This document shows positions 8,911 through 17,849 of a stretch of DNA of 53,138 bases, piece by piece. The stretch's first letter is position 1. Each line of letters starts with the position of its first letter. A program made the position numbers and the translations under genes. Source of the DNA: Putridiphycobacter roseus (GTDB lineage Bacteria > Bacteroidota > Bacteroidia > Flavobacteriales_D > Crocinitomicaceae). Under the pieces are notes generated by a model that saw only the letters and a program-made list of their open reading frames with translations, was not told the DNA's origin and did not search any database. The stretch is from the NCBI RefSeq assembly GCF_003234935.1, contig NZ_QKSB01000017.1:1-53138 (forward strand), given 5' to 3'.

Positions 8911-9414
8911 ATGACTATAAATAACGAAGAAAAAACCTACAACCACCTTGTAAATGTTGTATTTACATTTGACTTCATTAAAGTTATTTTAATTATTAAC
9001 CCCATGCTTCACCTATTCATTCTATTAGTTTCCATTGCTTCGCTTTTAAGCAAAATTGATTTATTATTCGATAAAGAGAACAATAAATACAGGGCGTATC
9101 GTATCTTTTTAAGACATAAAAGAAGAAGCTGGCAGCAATACAAGCAAATCATTAATGCCAAGTTAACACTTTCAATAGAGCAGGAAAAATTCCACCAAAA
9201 CTACTTCATAGGTAAAATAACAAGTATTAGTAGCGCTATAAGTAACGACATTTTCTCAACCAATGAATATGGTAGAGAGAAATTACTGTACGAGTTTTTA
9301 AAATACAGCAAAGCCAAAGAGGCAATCCCCGGAATAAATAAAGAATTTAATACAGCAACAGTCGATCAGGTGGCTGAAAAAATAAAGGCAAACAAAAATA
9401 GAGGTAACAGGTAA
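8911..9414 (+). CDS. Hypothetical protein coupled to the sulfatase gene
   Basis: A 167-aa protein that I do not recognise. One hydrophobic segment at about residues 27-47 is followed by a basic, helical region. The stop codon is directly followed by the ATG of the sulfatase gene with no bases between, so translation is probably coupled. The 240 bases upstream are AT-rich and hold no other gene. The tight coupling supports it being real and linked to the envelope function of the next gene. Confidence 0.6.
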   Translation: MTINNEEKTYNHLVNVVFTFDFIKVILIINPMLHLFILLVSIASLLSKIDLLFDKENNKYRAYRIFLRHKRRSWQQYKQIINAKLTLSIEQEKFHQNYFIGKITSISSAISNDIFSTNEYGREKLLYEFLKYSKAKEAIPGINKEFNTATVDQVAEKIKANKNRGNR

Positions 9415-11478
9415 ATGAAAAAAATTAAAATACAAAACATACAAAGATTCCTCTTCGACTATGCCATACTTTTTTTAAGTACTATTTTTGTATTCCTGCT
9501 GATTAGATTAGGTGAATATTACTACATTTATAATCATTCAGACCAACAGTTAAGTTTACAGTTATTCTTCACAAAGAGTGTAAAGTACGACACCCTATTC
9601 ATACTTATCACTGGTGCGATATTATTCATTCCAGCATTTTTAATTTCAATTCTTCACTTCCGCACTTATAAAATAACCATCAGGATTGTTATATTTTTCA
9701 TCATTTTTATTCAGTTAATATTTACTCAGTTTTTTTTAACGAATAATGCGGTATTAACAGCAATACTCTTTGAATTCACCTTTGAAGAGCTCTACCATAT
9801 TGCCAATACAGAGATGAGTGGAAACCGGTCTTATTTCTGGATCATGAACTTTATTATTATCGTGTTTACCATCATCCTGCTATTCATTAAACACAAGCGC
9901 ATTAAAGCAAGAAATTTCCGGAAAAACATTGTGGTTTATACCACACTAGCATGCTTTATAATTGCTGTATTATCTCACAAAAATTTATTTAAAGAATTTC
10001 AAGCCTTCGATACAGCGTATCAATTTTTATTAGGAAACTCAAAACCTATTTTTTTTATAGACAGCTATTCTAAAGCATATGGAACAACAAATGACAGTGA
10101 GGTGACAAAAAAATTAGCCATCATAAATTTCCAAACCCATTACCCGCAGCGAAACTTCACCCATAAGAACCTACCCTTCATTTACGACTCAGAAGATTCG
10201 AATGTCTTAGGATCTTTTTTTAAAAAGGACAGCATACAACCCAATATTGTACTTATTATCTCTGAAAGTCTATCCAGTACATTTTCTGGCGAAAGTAATT
10301 GTATAGGTGGTAGTTTAACACCATTCACCGATAGTTTAGCCAAAGCAGGTTTAAATTGGACACATTTCCTATCCAATGCCGATCGCTCATTTGGTGTACT
10401 GCCTAACATTTTAGCTTCCTTACCTTTTGGAACGAGTGAACGCGGTTTTATGGGCCAATTTTACGCCAATGCATATGGTAGCAGATATCCAAACCAAACA
10501 AGTATCATTCAATACTTAAAAGAAAATGACTATTTATCAAACTACTATTATGGTGGCTGGAAATTATTTGATAAAATTGAATACTTTATAAAATACAATG
10601 GCATTGATTACTTTACGTCTGACAATAATTTCGATACGACTAAATACCAAAAAAAATCAAATAAACAAAGCGACTATGTCTGGGGCTACAATGACAGAGC
10701 GCTGTTCAGTCAATCACTCGACGACATGCACGCTAACAAATTTAAATCACCATTTTTTAGTATTTACCAAACTATTACGGTACACAGTCCCTTTAACTTG
10801 GCTGACGACCACTACTACAATCAGGACTACCTAAAAAGCAGGCTTACTAAGTGCGGATTAGAACTTGACAGTATTAACATCCCCCATAAAATAATCAGTT
10901 CGGCTATTGCAGCGGATGATGATTTGCGTTTTTTTATACAAGCATGTAGTAAGACTCCTCAGTTTAAAAACACTATTTTTATTATAGTTGGAGATCATGC
11001 TATCAACTTAAACTTAAGAGCACACGCTTTAGAGCGATTCCATGTACCATTAATTATTTATTCCCCACTTATTACAAAAGCGGCAACGTTTAAAGGTATG
11101 TGTTCGCATATCGACATTGCCCCAAGCCTACTCTCCTTGTTAGCACAAAATTTTGACTTATCATTCTCTCCACAAAAGCACTTTATTGGTGAAGGACTTG
11201 ACACCAGCAGAACATATTGCGCAAACAGAAGCATTCCATTGACCATTAACAGGAGCGACATTCCGAGTTTTGTTTTTGATAATTATATGGAATACGGAGA
11301 ACAACTTTTTACATTAGACGCGGATTGGAATACTGGGCCAGTGAGCTCGGCACAAAGTGAACTCGTCTCAAAATGGATTGAGACTTATAAAATAATCAAT
11401 CGTATGGTATGCAACGAAAACAAATTGTGGATGTATCCAAATGGTCTTCATCACAACAAATACTTTCAAGAAAAATAA
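9415..11478 (+). CDS. LTA synthase-like membrane sulfatase-family transferase
   Basis: A 687-aa membrane enzyme of the alkaline phosphatase/sulfatase superfamily, LtaS-like. About five TM helices lie in residues 12-195, and the catalytic domain faces the periplasm from about residue 270. It begins with NIVLIISESLSS, where Glu is a metal ligand. ADRSFGVLPNILASLPFG supplies Ser as the probable nucleophile, where LtaS itself uses Thr. VGDHAIN near the end supplies the metal-binding Asp and His. Gram-negative relatives transfer phosphoglycerol or phosphoethanolamine to lipids or glycans; the donor and acceptor here are unknown. A terminator at 11489 ends the unit. Confidence 0.85.
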   Translation: MKKIKIQNIQRFLFDYAILFLSTIFVFLLIRLGEYYYIYNHSDQQLSLQLFFTKSVKYDTLFILITGAILFIPAFLISILHFRTYKITIRIVIFFIIFIQLIFTQFFLTNNAVLTAILFEFTFEELYHIANTEMSGNRSYFWIMNFIIIVFTIILLFIKHKRIKARNFRKNIVVYTTLACFIIAVLSHKNLFKEFQAFDTAYQFLLGNSKPIFFIDSYSKAYGTTNDSEVTKKLAIINFQTHYPQRNFTHKNLPFIYDSEDSNVLGSFFKKDSIQPNIVLIISESLSSTFSGESNCIGGSLTPFTDSLAKAGLNWTHFLSNADRSFGVLPNILASLPFGTSERGFMGQFYANAYGSRYPNQTSIIQYLKENDYLSNYYYGGWKLFDKIEYFIKYNGIDYFTSDNNFDTTKYQKKSNKQSDYVWGYNDRALFSQSLDDMHANKFKSPFFSIYQTITVHSPFNLADDHYYNQDYLKSRLTKCGLELDSINIPHKIISSAIAADDDLRFFIQACSKTPQFKNTIFIIVGDHAINLNLRAHALERFHVPLIIYSPLITKAATFKGMCSHIDIAPSLLSLLAQNFDLSFSPQKHFIGEGLDTSRTYCANRSIPLTINRSDIPSFVFDNYMEYGEQLFTLDADWNTGPVSSAQSELVSKWIETYKIINRMVCNENKLWMYPNGLHHNKYFQEK

Positions 11479-11488
11479 GGTCATAAAA

Positions 11489-11515
11489 AAACCCCGACGC
11501 ATATGGTCGAGGTTT
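11489..11515. terminator. Bidirectional terminator between the sulfatase gene and rplI
   Basis: A 10-bp stem with one mismatch (AAACCCCGAC with GTCGAGGTTT) and a 7-nt loop, flanked by an A-run on the left and T-rich sequence on the right. It serves both convergent genes. Confidence 0.75.
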
Positions 11516-11539
11516 AATATTTTTTAAAGTTTGAAAGAA

Positions 11540-11986
11540 TTACTCTCCTACTACTTCAAATTTGAAATCTTGCTTTACTTCTTTGTGTAAGTTAGCTGTT
11601 GCTTCGTATGTTCCAATTTCTCTAATTGGTTCATCTTTAATTTTGATAGATTTTCTATCAACTTCAACACCTTCTTTTCTTAATGCTTCAGAAATTAATA
11701 CAGCATTCACTGAACCAAAAATCTTTCCATTTTCTCCTACTTTAGAAATAATTTTCACCACTACAGTCTCTAATTTAGCTGCAACAGCTGTTGCATCCTC
11801 TTGAATTTTAGATTCTTTATGTGACTTTTGTTTTAATACTTCTGTATGCGCTTTCTTTTCAGAAACTGTGGCTAATTTTGCATAACCTTGAGGAATTAAA
11901 AAGTTTCTTCCGTAACCATTTTTCACAGTTACAACTTCATCTTTATATCCTAATTTATCTACGTTTTTCTTTAATATAACTTCCAT
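11540..11986 (-). CDS. rplI: 50S ribosomal protein L9
   Basis: L9 binds 23S rRNA near the L1 stalk. The 148-aa length and two-domain layout are normal: N-terminal MEVILKKNVDKLGYKDEVV, then the GYGRNFLIP motif, a long central helix, and a C-terminal domain with GKIFGSVN. It is the last gene of the rpsF-rpsR-rplI operon. Confidence 0.97.
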   Translation of the reverse strand: MEVILKKNVDKLGYKDEVVTVKNGYGRNFLIPQGYAKLATVSEKKAHTEVLKQKSHKESKIQEDATAVAAKLETVVVKIISKVGENGKIFGSVNAVLISEALRKEGVEVDRKSIKIKDEPIREIGTYEATANLHKEVKQDFKFEVVGE

Positions 11987-12024
11987 GATAAGTTTTTTAA
12001 TTGTTTAACAAATGTGAAATAAAA

Positions 12025-12285
12025 TTATTTCATCATATCCGCTACATACGGTAAAATAGCTAAGTGACGCGCTCTTTTTACTGCTTTGTTTACCTTCTTT
12101 TGGTATTTTTGAGAAGTACCTGTTAAACGTCTTGGTAAAATTTTACCTTGCTCATTAATAAACTTGATTAAATAATCAGGATTTTTGTAATCCACATATT
12201 TAATACCACTTTTTTTGAATCTACAGTATTTCTCTTTTTTAATTTCAATACTGATCGGATTTAAATATCTAATATCTGATGCCAT
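12025..12285 (-). CDS. rpsR: 30S ribosomal protein S18
   Basis: S18 forms a heterodimer with S6 on the platform of the small subunit. The 86-aa product has the conserved YKNPDYLIKFINEQGKI and LPRRLTGT motifs, with the basic RARHLAILPY near the C-terminus. It lies between rpsF (27 bases upstream) and rplI (38 bases downstream). No ssb gene is inserted, unlike in Firmicutes. Confidence 0.97.
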   Translation of the reverse strand: MASDIRYLNPISIEIKKEKYCRFKKSGIKYVDYKNPDYLIKFINEQGKILPRRLTGTSQKYQKKVNKAVKRARHLAILPYVADMMK

Positions 12286-12312
12286 AATTCTTTACTTTTA
12301 ATTGATTAATAC

Positions 12313-12645
12313 TTAAGCAGTAGCTTTACTTCTAGTTTTTTCAGCGAATGCAATGTGATGGTTTTCCATTTTCACAGTCAAAAATCTCATAATACGCTCA
12401 TCACGTTTATATTCGATTTCTAACTTACGGATCATTTCACCATCAGCTTCAAATTCAATTAAATTGTAAAATCCAGTTGTTTTTTTCTGGATTGGGTATG
12501 CCATTTTTTTCATACCCCAGAATTCTTTGTGCTTGATTGTACCACCATTAGTAGTGATATAATCTTCAAAGACTTTTACTGCTTCCTTTGCCTGTTCTTC
12601 AGACAAAACGGGAGTTAGAATGAAAACAGTTTCGTACCTATTCAT
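12313..12645 (-). CDS. rpsF: 30S ribosomal protein S6
   Basis: S6 is the partner of S18 in the platform of the 30S subunit. The start is placed at the ATG encoding MNRYETVFILTP, giving 110 aa, the usual length. An in-frame ATG further upstream (12699) would add 18 unrelated residues and overlaps the -33 element, so it is rejected. First gene of the ribosomal operon, divergent from dnaX. Confidence 0.96.
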   Translation of the reverse strand: MNRYETVFILTPVLSEEQAKEAVKVFEDYITTNGGTIKHKEFWGMKKMAYPIQKKTTGFYNLIEFEADGEMIRKLEIEYKRDERIMRFLTVKMENHHIAFAEKTRSKATA

Positions 12646-12669
12646 ATTATTTGTTTTTAAAATTGAGTG

Positions 12670-12699
12670 CAAAGATAGTTTTTTATATCGGAAATCCAA
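12670..12699 (-). promoter_or_regulatory. Promoter of the rpsF-rpsR-rplI operon
   Basis: On the minus strand TTG (12699-12697), a 19-bp spacer and TATCTTTG (12677-12670) match the Bacteroidota consensus TTG-N19-TAnnTTTG exactly. The -7 box ends 24 bases before the rpsF ATG. Confidence 0.78.
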
Positions 12700-12758
12700 T
12701 ACTTATCAACAATTAGTAGAAAAACGGATAAATATAATCAATTTACAAGTAGATAAAT

Positions 12759-12766
12759 TATATTTG
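12759..12766 (+). promoter_or_regulatory. Predicted -7 box for dnaX
   Basis: TATATTTG, an exact TAnnTTTG match, ends 14 bases before the dnaX ATG. No TTG lies 19 bases upstream. Confidence 0.5.
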
Positions 12767-12780
12767 CAGCTCTAAAGATT

Positions 12781-13896
12781 ATGAGCAATTTTGTAGTATC
12801 CGCCAGAAAGTATAGACCACAAACCTTCAACACTGTTGTGGGGCAATCTTCTATTACCACGACTTTAAAAAACGCTATAAACAAACAACATTTAGCACAA
12901 GCATTTTTATTTTGCGGATCAAGGGGAGTTGGAAAAACGACTACAGCAAGAATTTTAGCCAAAACCATCAATTGTTTTAATTTAGATGAAAATGCGGAGC
13001 CTTGCAACAATTGTGAATCTTGTACTTCTTTTAATGAAGGCCATTCATTTAATATTTTAGAATTAGATGCTGCTTCCAATAACTCTGTAGAAGACATCAG
13101 AAACTTAATTGACCAAGTTAGAATAGCACCTCAAGTCGGTAAATACAAAATATTTATCATTGACGAGGTACACATGTTATCTCAAGCTGCCTTTAATGCA
13201 TTTTTGAAAACATTAGAGGAACCACCAGAGCATGCCATTTTTATTTTAGCAACTACGGAAAAACACAAAATTTTACCCACCATTTTATCCCGTTGTCAAA
13301 TTTTCGATTTTCATAGAATAAAGGTAGATGATATAGTAAGCCATCTTAAACACATAGCGAAGGAAGAGTCGGTAAAAGCAGATGACAAAGCTTTACATAT
13401 TATAGGACAAAAAGCAGATGGTGCTTTGAGAGATGCTTTATCTATTTTCGATCAGATTGTATCTTTTAGTGGTGGAAACATTACTTATGAATCGGTTATT
13501 GAAAATTTAAATGTACTGGATTACGATTATTACTTTAAAGTAGTGGATGCTTCTCTAAATTCGGATATCAGTAGTAATTTATTGATTTATCATGATATTT
13601 TAGACAAAGGTTTTGATGGTTCACAGTTCATTATTGGCTTGGCAGAGCATTTAAGAAATGTATTGGTTTGTAAAGAAGAAGCTTCTCTCAAACTTTTAGA
13701 AGTACCTAATGATATTAAGGATAAATATTTGGCGCAATCCAAAGCCTGTTCTGTTCAATTTATTTTAGTAGCTTTAAATTTATTAAAAGAAACGGAACAC
13801 CATTTTAAAGGCAGTAAAAATAAAAGACTTCACGTAGAGGTTTCCTTGATGAAATTATCCTCTATTCAATCGAATATTGAAAAAAAAAAAGTTTAA
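12781..13896 (+). CDS. dnaX: DNA polymerase III gamma subunit (short dnaX product)
   Basis: The unshifted reading of dnaX gives 371 aa and stops as EKKKV. This holds domains I-III (ATPase and collar) only, the content of E. coli gamma, and lacks the tau region that contacts the polymerase and helicase. It ends right after the conserved KNKRLHVEVSLMKL segment that closes domain III. In E. coli the unshifted frame gives tau; here it would give gamma, with tau needing the shift. Confidence 0.7.
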   Translation: MSNFVVSARKYRPQTFNTVVGQSSITTTLKNAINKQHLAQAFLFCGSRGVGKTTTARILAKTINCFNLDENAEPCNNCESCTSFNEGHSFNILELDAASNNSVEDIRNLIDQVRIAPQVGKYKIFIIDEVHMLSQAAFNAFLKTLEEPPEHAIFILATTEKHKILPTILSRCQIFDFHRIKVDDIVSHLKHIAKEESVKADDKALHIIGQKADGALRDALSIFDQIVSFSGGNITYESVIENLNVLDYDYYFKVVDASLNSDISSNLLIYHDILDKGFDGSQFIIGLAEHLRNVLVCKEEASLKLLEVPNDIKDKYLAQSKACSVQFILVALNLLKETEHHFKGSKNKRLHVEVSLMKLSSIQSNIEKKKV

Positions 13897-14540
13897 TTGA
13901 CCCAGTCACCTTAGAATTTCTCCCCATAGAAATTATTCCTTTTACCAGTCAAGACGCAAAAGTAACTCCAACAGTTGCGCCTAAAGAAACGCAATCAGTC
14001 TCTAGTGAGCCCACTAAGTCCTATACCGCGACTACCAGTGTTCCTCCAAAAAAAATTGGGAGACCTGTAGGTGAATTTCGATCTGCAAACGTGGGTATTA
14101 ACAGCATACTTAATCCCATAAAAAAAACGAACAATAAGGAAGACGTTCAAGCTTCGCGACAGGCCGAAGAAAACCAAACCTTTACAACCGAAGAACTAGA
14201 TCACGCATGGCGTTCTTATGTATTAAAATTACAACGAGAGAAAAAAAGTAGCTTATACTCTACCCTCAACGCTGCCAATCACCGACTAGCTTCAGACTTT
14301 TCCATTACTATTGACCTCAATAATGGTAATCAAGTAAAGGAAGTAGATTTTATTAAACCAGATTTTATAGGGTTCTTAAGAAAAAAATTAAAAAACTCAA
14401 ATATCAGTCTGAATTACAACATGATTGAAGCTAAAAAAGCAAGTTTTACGGACAATAAATCCGTATTTGATGACCTCAGTAAAGAAAACGAATCGCTGAT
14501 AAAATTTAGAAAAATGTTTAATTTAGACATTGATTTTTAA
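12781..14540 (+). CDS. dnaX: DNA polymerase III tau subunit, full length by -1 shift at an A11 run
   Basis: Clamp-loader ATPase of the replicative polymerase. Reading starts at 12781 and meets a stop at 13894-13896, right after an 11-A run (13880-13890). In the -1 frame the reading continues without a stop from the run to 14540. That part encodes a linker rich in Pro, Ser and Thr and then a typical Bacteroidota tau C-terminal domain (ELDHAWRSYVLKLQREKK onward), to about 586 aa. The N-terminal ATPase has the P-loop GSRGVGKTT near residue 43, four zinc-ligand cysteines, the DEVHM box, and sensor ILSRCQIF. The break falls exactly at the end of domain III, so I read it as programmed, not decay. 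A homopolymer sequencing error is the alternative. Confidence 0.85.
13880..13890 (+). other. A11 slippery run in dnaX
   Basis: Eleven consecutive A bases followed by GTTTAA. One added A in the transcript (or a -1 ribosomal shift) opens the tau frame. Unshifted reading stops at 13894-13896, and loss of one A stops at a TGA at 13898-13900. No strong downstream hairpin or upstream Shine-Dalgarno-like stimulator is apparent, which favours transcriptional slippage as in Thermus dnaX. Confidence 0.8.
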
Positions 14541-14545
14541 GTCCA

Positions 14546-16459
14546 TTATTTTTCAAAAATAATTTTAACCAGCATACCATCTTCATTTTTAATTTCGGCT
14601 TTACCATCTAACTGTTCAGAAAGAATTTCGATTAAATCTAAACCTAGAGAATTGTCACTTCGATAATTTACGCCAGAAGTACCTATACCATTATCTTTTA
14701 CAATTAACTGATAATGCGTCTCGCTTATACTGGATAATTCAATCCAAATATCACCTTTATCATTACCTACAAATGCGTGTTTCATGGCATTTGTAATCGC
14801 TTCATTTAAAATCAACCCGAGTGGGATGGCTTTTTCTAAAACCAATTCAATTTTATTGATTTGAATATGGTAATTAATTTCCTTTTTTGCATTATTGTAA
14901 CTGTTTTCAATCGAAACCACCAACTCTTTCACATATTCATAAATATCAATTCTATCCACTTCGTCATGCTTATACAATAGTTCATGTACCAATGACATGG
15001 AGTTTATTCTTTGTTGGATTTCATTTAAGATAGCATCTATTTTTGGTTCGTCCACGGCCATTTTTTGTAAATTCATTAGACTGGAAATAATCTGAAAATT
15101 ATTCTTTACACGGTGGTGCACCTCTTTAAATAAAATATTATTTTCATTAATAGAACTTTTTAATTTTTTATTGATTTTCATATTTCTGTTCACAATATAA
15201 AATAGGCCAACTGTTATCAATAGAAAAACGAGAACAGCGAAAAATAGAAATTTATTTAAAATCGACTTTTCCTTTAAATCAGATTCAATTTTACTGATCT
15301 TTAAATTGTCAGATATGGCTTGGATACTATCCTGGTAGAAAATTTGATTCATTTTAATTCGTTTATCGAATTCAAAAGCAAAGAAATCTTCATTGTTTTG
15401 CAAAATATTAGATTGAGATTTCAATGCTAGATTAATGTATTCGTATGCTTTTCGATAATTATTAATCTCCATGTAACTCTTTGCCAACAATTCTTCAATT
15501 CTTAATTGAAGCTTCCTAGAATGCCCTTCTATTAAATCTTGGTAACCATTTTCTAGAATATCAATAGCCTCATGATACTTATTTGTTTTCAATAAATACT
15601 CCCCTTTGAATACATTCGCTTTATGGATAGAAAGCACATCATCATATTCATTAAAAATTAATAGGCATTTATCTATATAATATTTAGCGGAATCTAATTG
15701 GTTAATTTCCAAAAAATAGTGACTATATGTCAAATAAAAATCCGCTACATCAATGGTATTATTTTGTTCATCCACCATTTTCAATCCTATCAAAATATTT
15801 TCTCTAGCTTTTTCAAATTCTTTTTTGTCGATATAAGCACTAGCCAAATAAAAGTAACAATACTTTAGCATTGCCTCATTATTTAATTCCTCAAAAAGTA
15901 CTGCTGATTTTTCGTAATAGTTAATTGCATTATTTTCAGCAGATAGTACATAATTTATCCCAGCAATATTATTGTACGAGTAGGCTTTTATTTTTTTTAA
16001 CTCTAATCTATCTTCTTCACTCAGTTCTTCTTCCTTCTTTTCGGAATATATTATTTCCAAATATTGATTTACGGCTTTATTATATTCATTTTCTATGTAA
16101 TAAGCATTTCCTAATCGGTGCTTTATTTGGTAATACAAAATATTATTCTGTTCTCCTTTTAACTCAGCCAAAGCGATTTTACAGTATTTCTCCCCAAGCT
16201 TTACGTTTTCTCTAAACATTTCAAGTTTAGACTTTCGAAAATAAAAAATTGCTGTATTTAAGGGATCATTTAATCCATTCAACAAATCATATGCTTGGTC
16301 AAAATAAATATCCGCTTTTTGTTGATCCTTTTCTAAAAAAGTAATGTACAACTCGGCAGAATCTAATAATTTAAAATAAGTAGAATCAATTGCAGCATGC
16401 AAACTACATGTCCAAGAGGATATAATAAATAAAATAGATATGTTAAATTGTTTGAACAT
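14546..16459 (-). CDS. TPR-containing membrane histidine kinase (HisKA_2 type)
   Basis: A 637-aa sensor kinase. Residues 1-22 are a signal peptide. Residues 30-390 are helical TPR-like repeats, presumably the periplasmic sensor. A single TM segment is at about 404-424. The H box EVHHRVKNNFQ puts the phospho-accepting His at about 448-449, followed by a HATPase domain with an N box (LNEAITNAMKHAF), DNGIG and SLGLDLI. This TPR-TM-HisKA_2 layout is common in Bacteroidota. No response regulator is adjacent, so it is an orphan here. It is divergent from the MATE gene (starts 52 bases apart) and ends five bases from the dnaX stop. Confidence 0.92.
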   Translation of the reverse strand: MFKQFNISILFIISSWTCSLHAAIDSTYFKLLDSAELYITFLEKDQQKADIYFDQAYDLLNGLNDPLNTAIFYFRKSKLEMFRENVKLGEKYCKIALAELKGEQNNILYYQIKHRLGNAYYIENEYNKAVNQYLEIIYSEKKEEELSEEDRLELKKIKAYSYNNIAGINYVLSAENNAINYYEKSAVLFEELNNEAMLKYCYFYLASAYIDKKEFEKARENILIGLKMVDEQNNTIDVADFYLTYSHYFLEINQLDSAKYYIDKCLLIFNEYDDVLSIHKANVFKGEYLLKTNKYHEAIDILENGYQDLIEGHSRKLQLRIEELLAKSYMEINNYRKAYEYINLALKSQSNILQNNEDFFAFEFDKRIKMNQIFYQDSIQAISDNLKISKIESDLKEKSILNKFLFFAVLVFLLITVGLFYIVNRNMKINKKLKSSINENNILFKEVHHRVKNNFQIISSLMNLQKMAVDEPKIDAILNEIQQRINSMSLVHELLYKHDEVDRIDIYEYVKELVVSIENSYNNAKKEINYHIQINKIELVLEKAIPLGLILNEAITNAMKHAFVGNDKGDIWIELSSISETHYQLIVKDNGIGTSGVNYRSDNSLGLDLIEILSEQLDGKAEIKNEDGMLVKIIFEK

Positions 16460-16464
16460 TGTTA

Positions 16465-16472
16465 TATTTTTG
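16465..16472 (+). promoter_or_regulatory. Predicted -7 box for the MATE-fmt unit
   Basis: TATTTTTG matches TAnnTTTG and ends 39 bases before the MATE start at 16512. The in-frame codon at 16440 lies upstream of it and so is unlikely to be the start. Confidence 0.4.
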
Positions 16473-16511
16473 TACGAGATTTTTTTTGAAAAATCTTTTC
16501 ATCCTTCTATA

Positions 16512-17849
16512 ATGTTAAAAGTAGACAAAAAAAGTATAATTCAAATTGCTATTCCAATAATGTTGGGGACTTTCATCCAAAACATTGTCATGATTACAGA
16601 TGCGATTTTGGTAAATAAGTTAGGTACAGTAGCCTTTGATGCTGCCAACAACGCCGGCTTATTGTATTTAGTGTTTTTCATGCTAAACAAGGGCTTGGGA
16701 GATGGAACACAAATTCAGATTGCGAATGAATTTGGCAAAAACAAACCATTTGCCATTAACAGAACTTTAAACCATTCTTTTGTCATTCAAATGACATTAT
16801 CCATTGTATTTATTGGCATATTATTTTTGCTTATCCCTCTTTTCACGCAAAATTTTGTAGCCAACAAGCCCATTGGTGAAGCCATGGAAACATTTTTAAA
16901 TTACCGCATGTATGGTTTAATTTTTGCCGGTATCCAAGTGAGCATCATGTCTTTTTTTATAGGTATAGGAAAAACAAAAATCATTATTTATGCTTCTTTA
17001 TTTTTAGCTGTTCTTAATATTTTCTTAGACTTTGGCTTAATTTTCGGCCGATTTGGCTTACCAGAAATGGGACTAGCTGGCGCTGCACTTGCCTCTACAA
17101 TTTCGGAAGCAGCTACCTGTTTATTATTATTTTATTATTTAATTAAAAGTAAACATTTAAAAGGTTTTGAATTCACTTGGGTGAAACAATTTGAAAGCAG
17201 TAGGTTTAAGCAATTAATAAAACTCAGTTATCCTTTAATGATTGGTGGATTTTTATCTATTGCTGTTTGGTTTGTATTTTTTAGCATGATAGAACAAGGG
17301 AGCGCCTTTAATTTAGAAGTATCCCATGTAGTAAGAAATTTATTTTTTATTTCCTTTATTCCTATTTTTGGATTTGGCGCTACAACACGAACCTATGTTT
17401 CTTACTTTCATGGGAAGAAAAATCCAATCCAAATAAAAAAGTCGATTAAACAAATGTTGATTTTGAGTGTAGTTTTCTATTTGCTATTTTTTCATGGTGC
17501 CATACTCTACCCCCATTTATTAGTACGTTTAATTTCAGACAATCCATTAGTCATTGAAAAATCAGCAGAAATACTACAATTGGTATTTGGGTCTATGCTT
17601 ATATTTTCGGTAGTCGCCATTCTCTATAATTCTGTTTCCGCTTTAGGTAAGACTTTTCATGCCATGCTCATTGAAATTGTTTCTATCCTTATTTATTTAA
17701 TTTTCTCTTACCAAGTGATACTCGTTTACCAATGGGATATATTTTATATATGGACCGTTGAATATATTTACTTTCTGGTGACAGGCATATTATCTGTTAT
17801 ATATTTGTGGCATTATTATAAAAAAATGAATCGATACTATTATGAGTAA
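16512..17849 (+). CDS. MATE-family multidrug/sodium antiporter
   Basis: Cation-coupled drug exporter of the inner membrane, NorM-like. The 445-aa product has about 12 TM helices in two halves, starting MLKVDKKSIIQIAIPIMLG and containing the family blocks NIVMITDAILVN and GLPEMGLAGAALASTISEA. I place the start at 16512, where the family alignment begins; 24 codons further upstream remain open but would lie before the -7 box and overlap the divergent kinase gene. Its last eight bases overlap fmt. Confidence 0.9.
   Translation: MLKVDKKSIIQIAIPIMLGTFIQNIVMITDAILVNKLGTVAFDAANNAGLLYLVFFMLNKGLGDGTQIQIANEFGKNKPFAINRTLNHSFVIQMTLSIVFIGILFLLIPLFTQNFVANKPIGEAMETFLNYRMYGLIFAGIQVSIMSFFIGIGKTKIIIYASLFLAVLNIFLDFGLIFGRFGLPEMGLAGAALASTISEAATCLLLFYYLIKSKHLKGFEFTWVKQFESSRFKQLIKLSYPLMIGGFLSIAVWFVFFSMIEQGSAFNLEVSHVVRNLFFISFIPIFGFGATTRTYVSYFHGKKNPIQIKKSIKQMLILSVVFYLLFFHGAILYPHLLVRLISDNPLVIEKSAEILQLVFGSMLIFSVVAILYNSVSALGKTFHAMLIEIVSILIYLIFSYQVILVYQWDIFYIWTVEYIYFLVTGILSVIYLWHYYKKMNRYYYE

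Noticed and set aside
13897..14540. Separate gene downstream of dnaX starting at an ATG at 14091
   Set aside because: The frame is open back to the A11 run and encodes the tau linker and C-terminal domain, so it belongs to dnaX.
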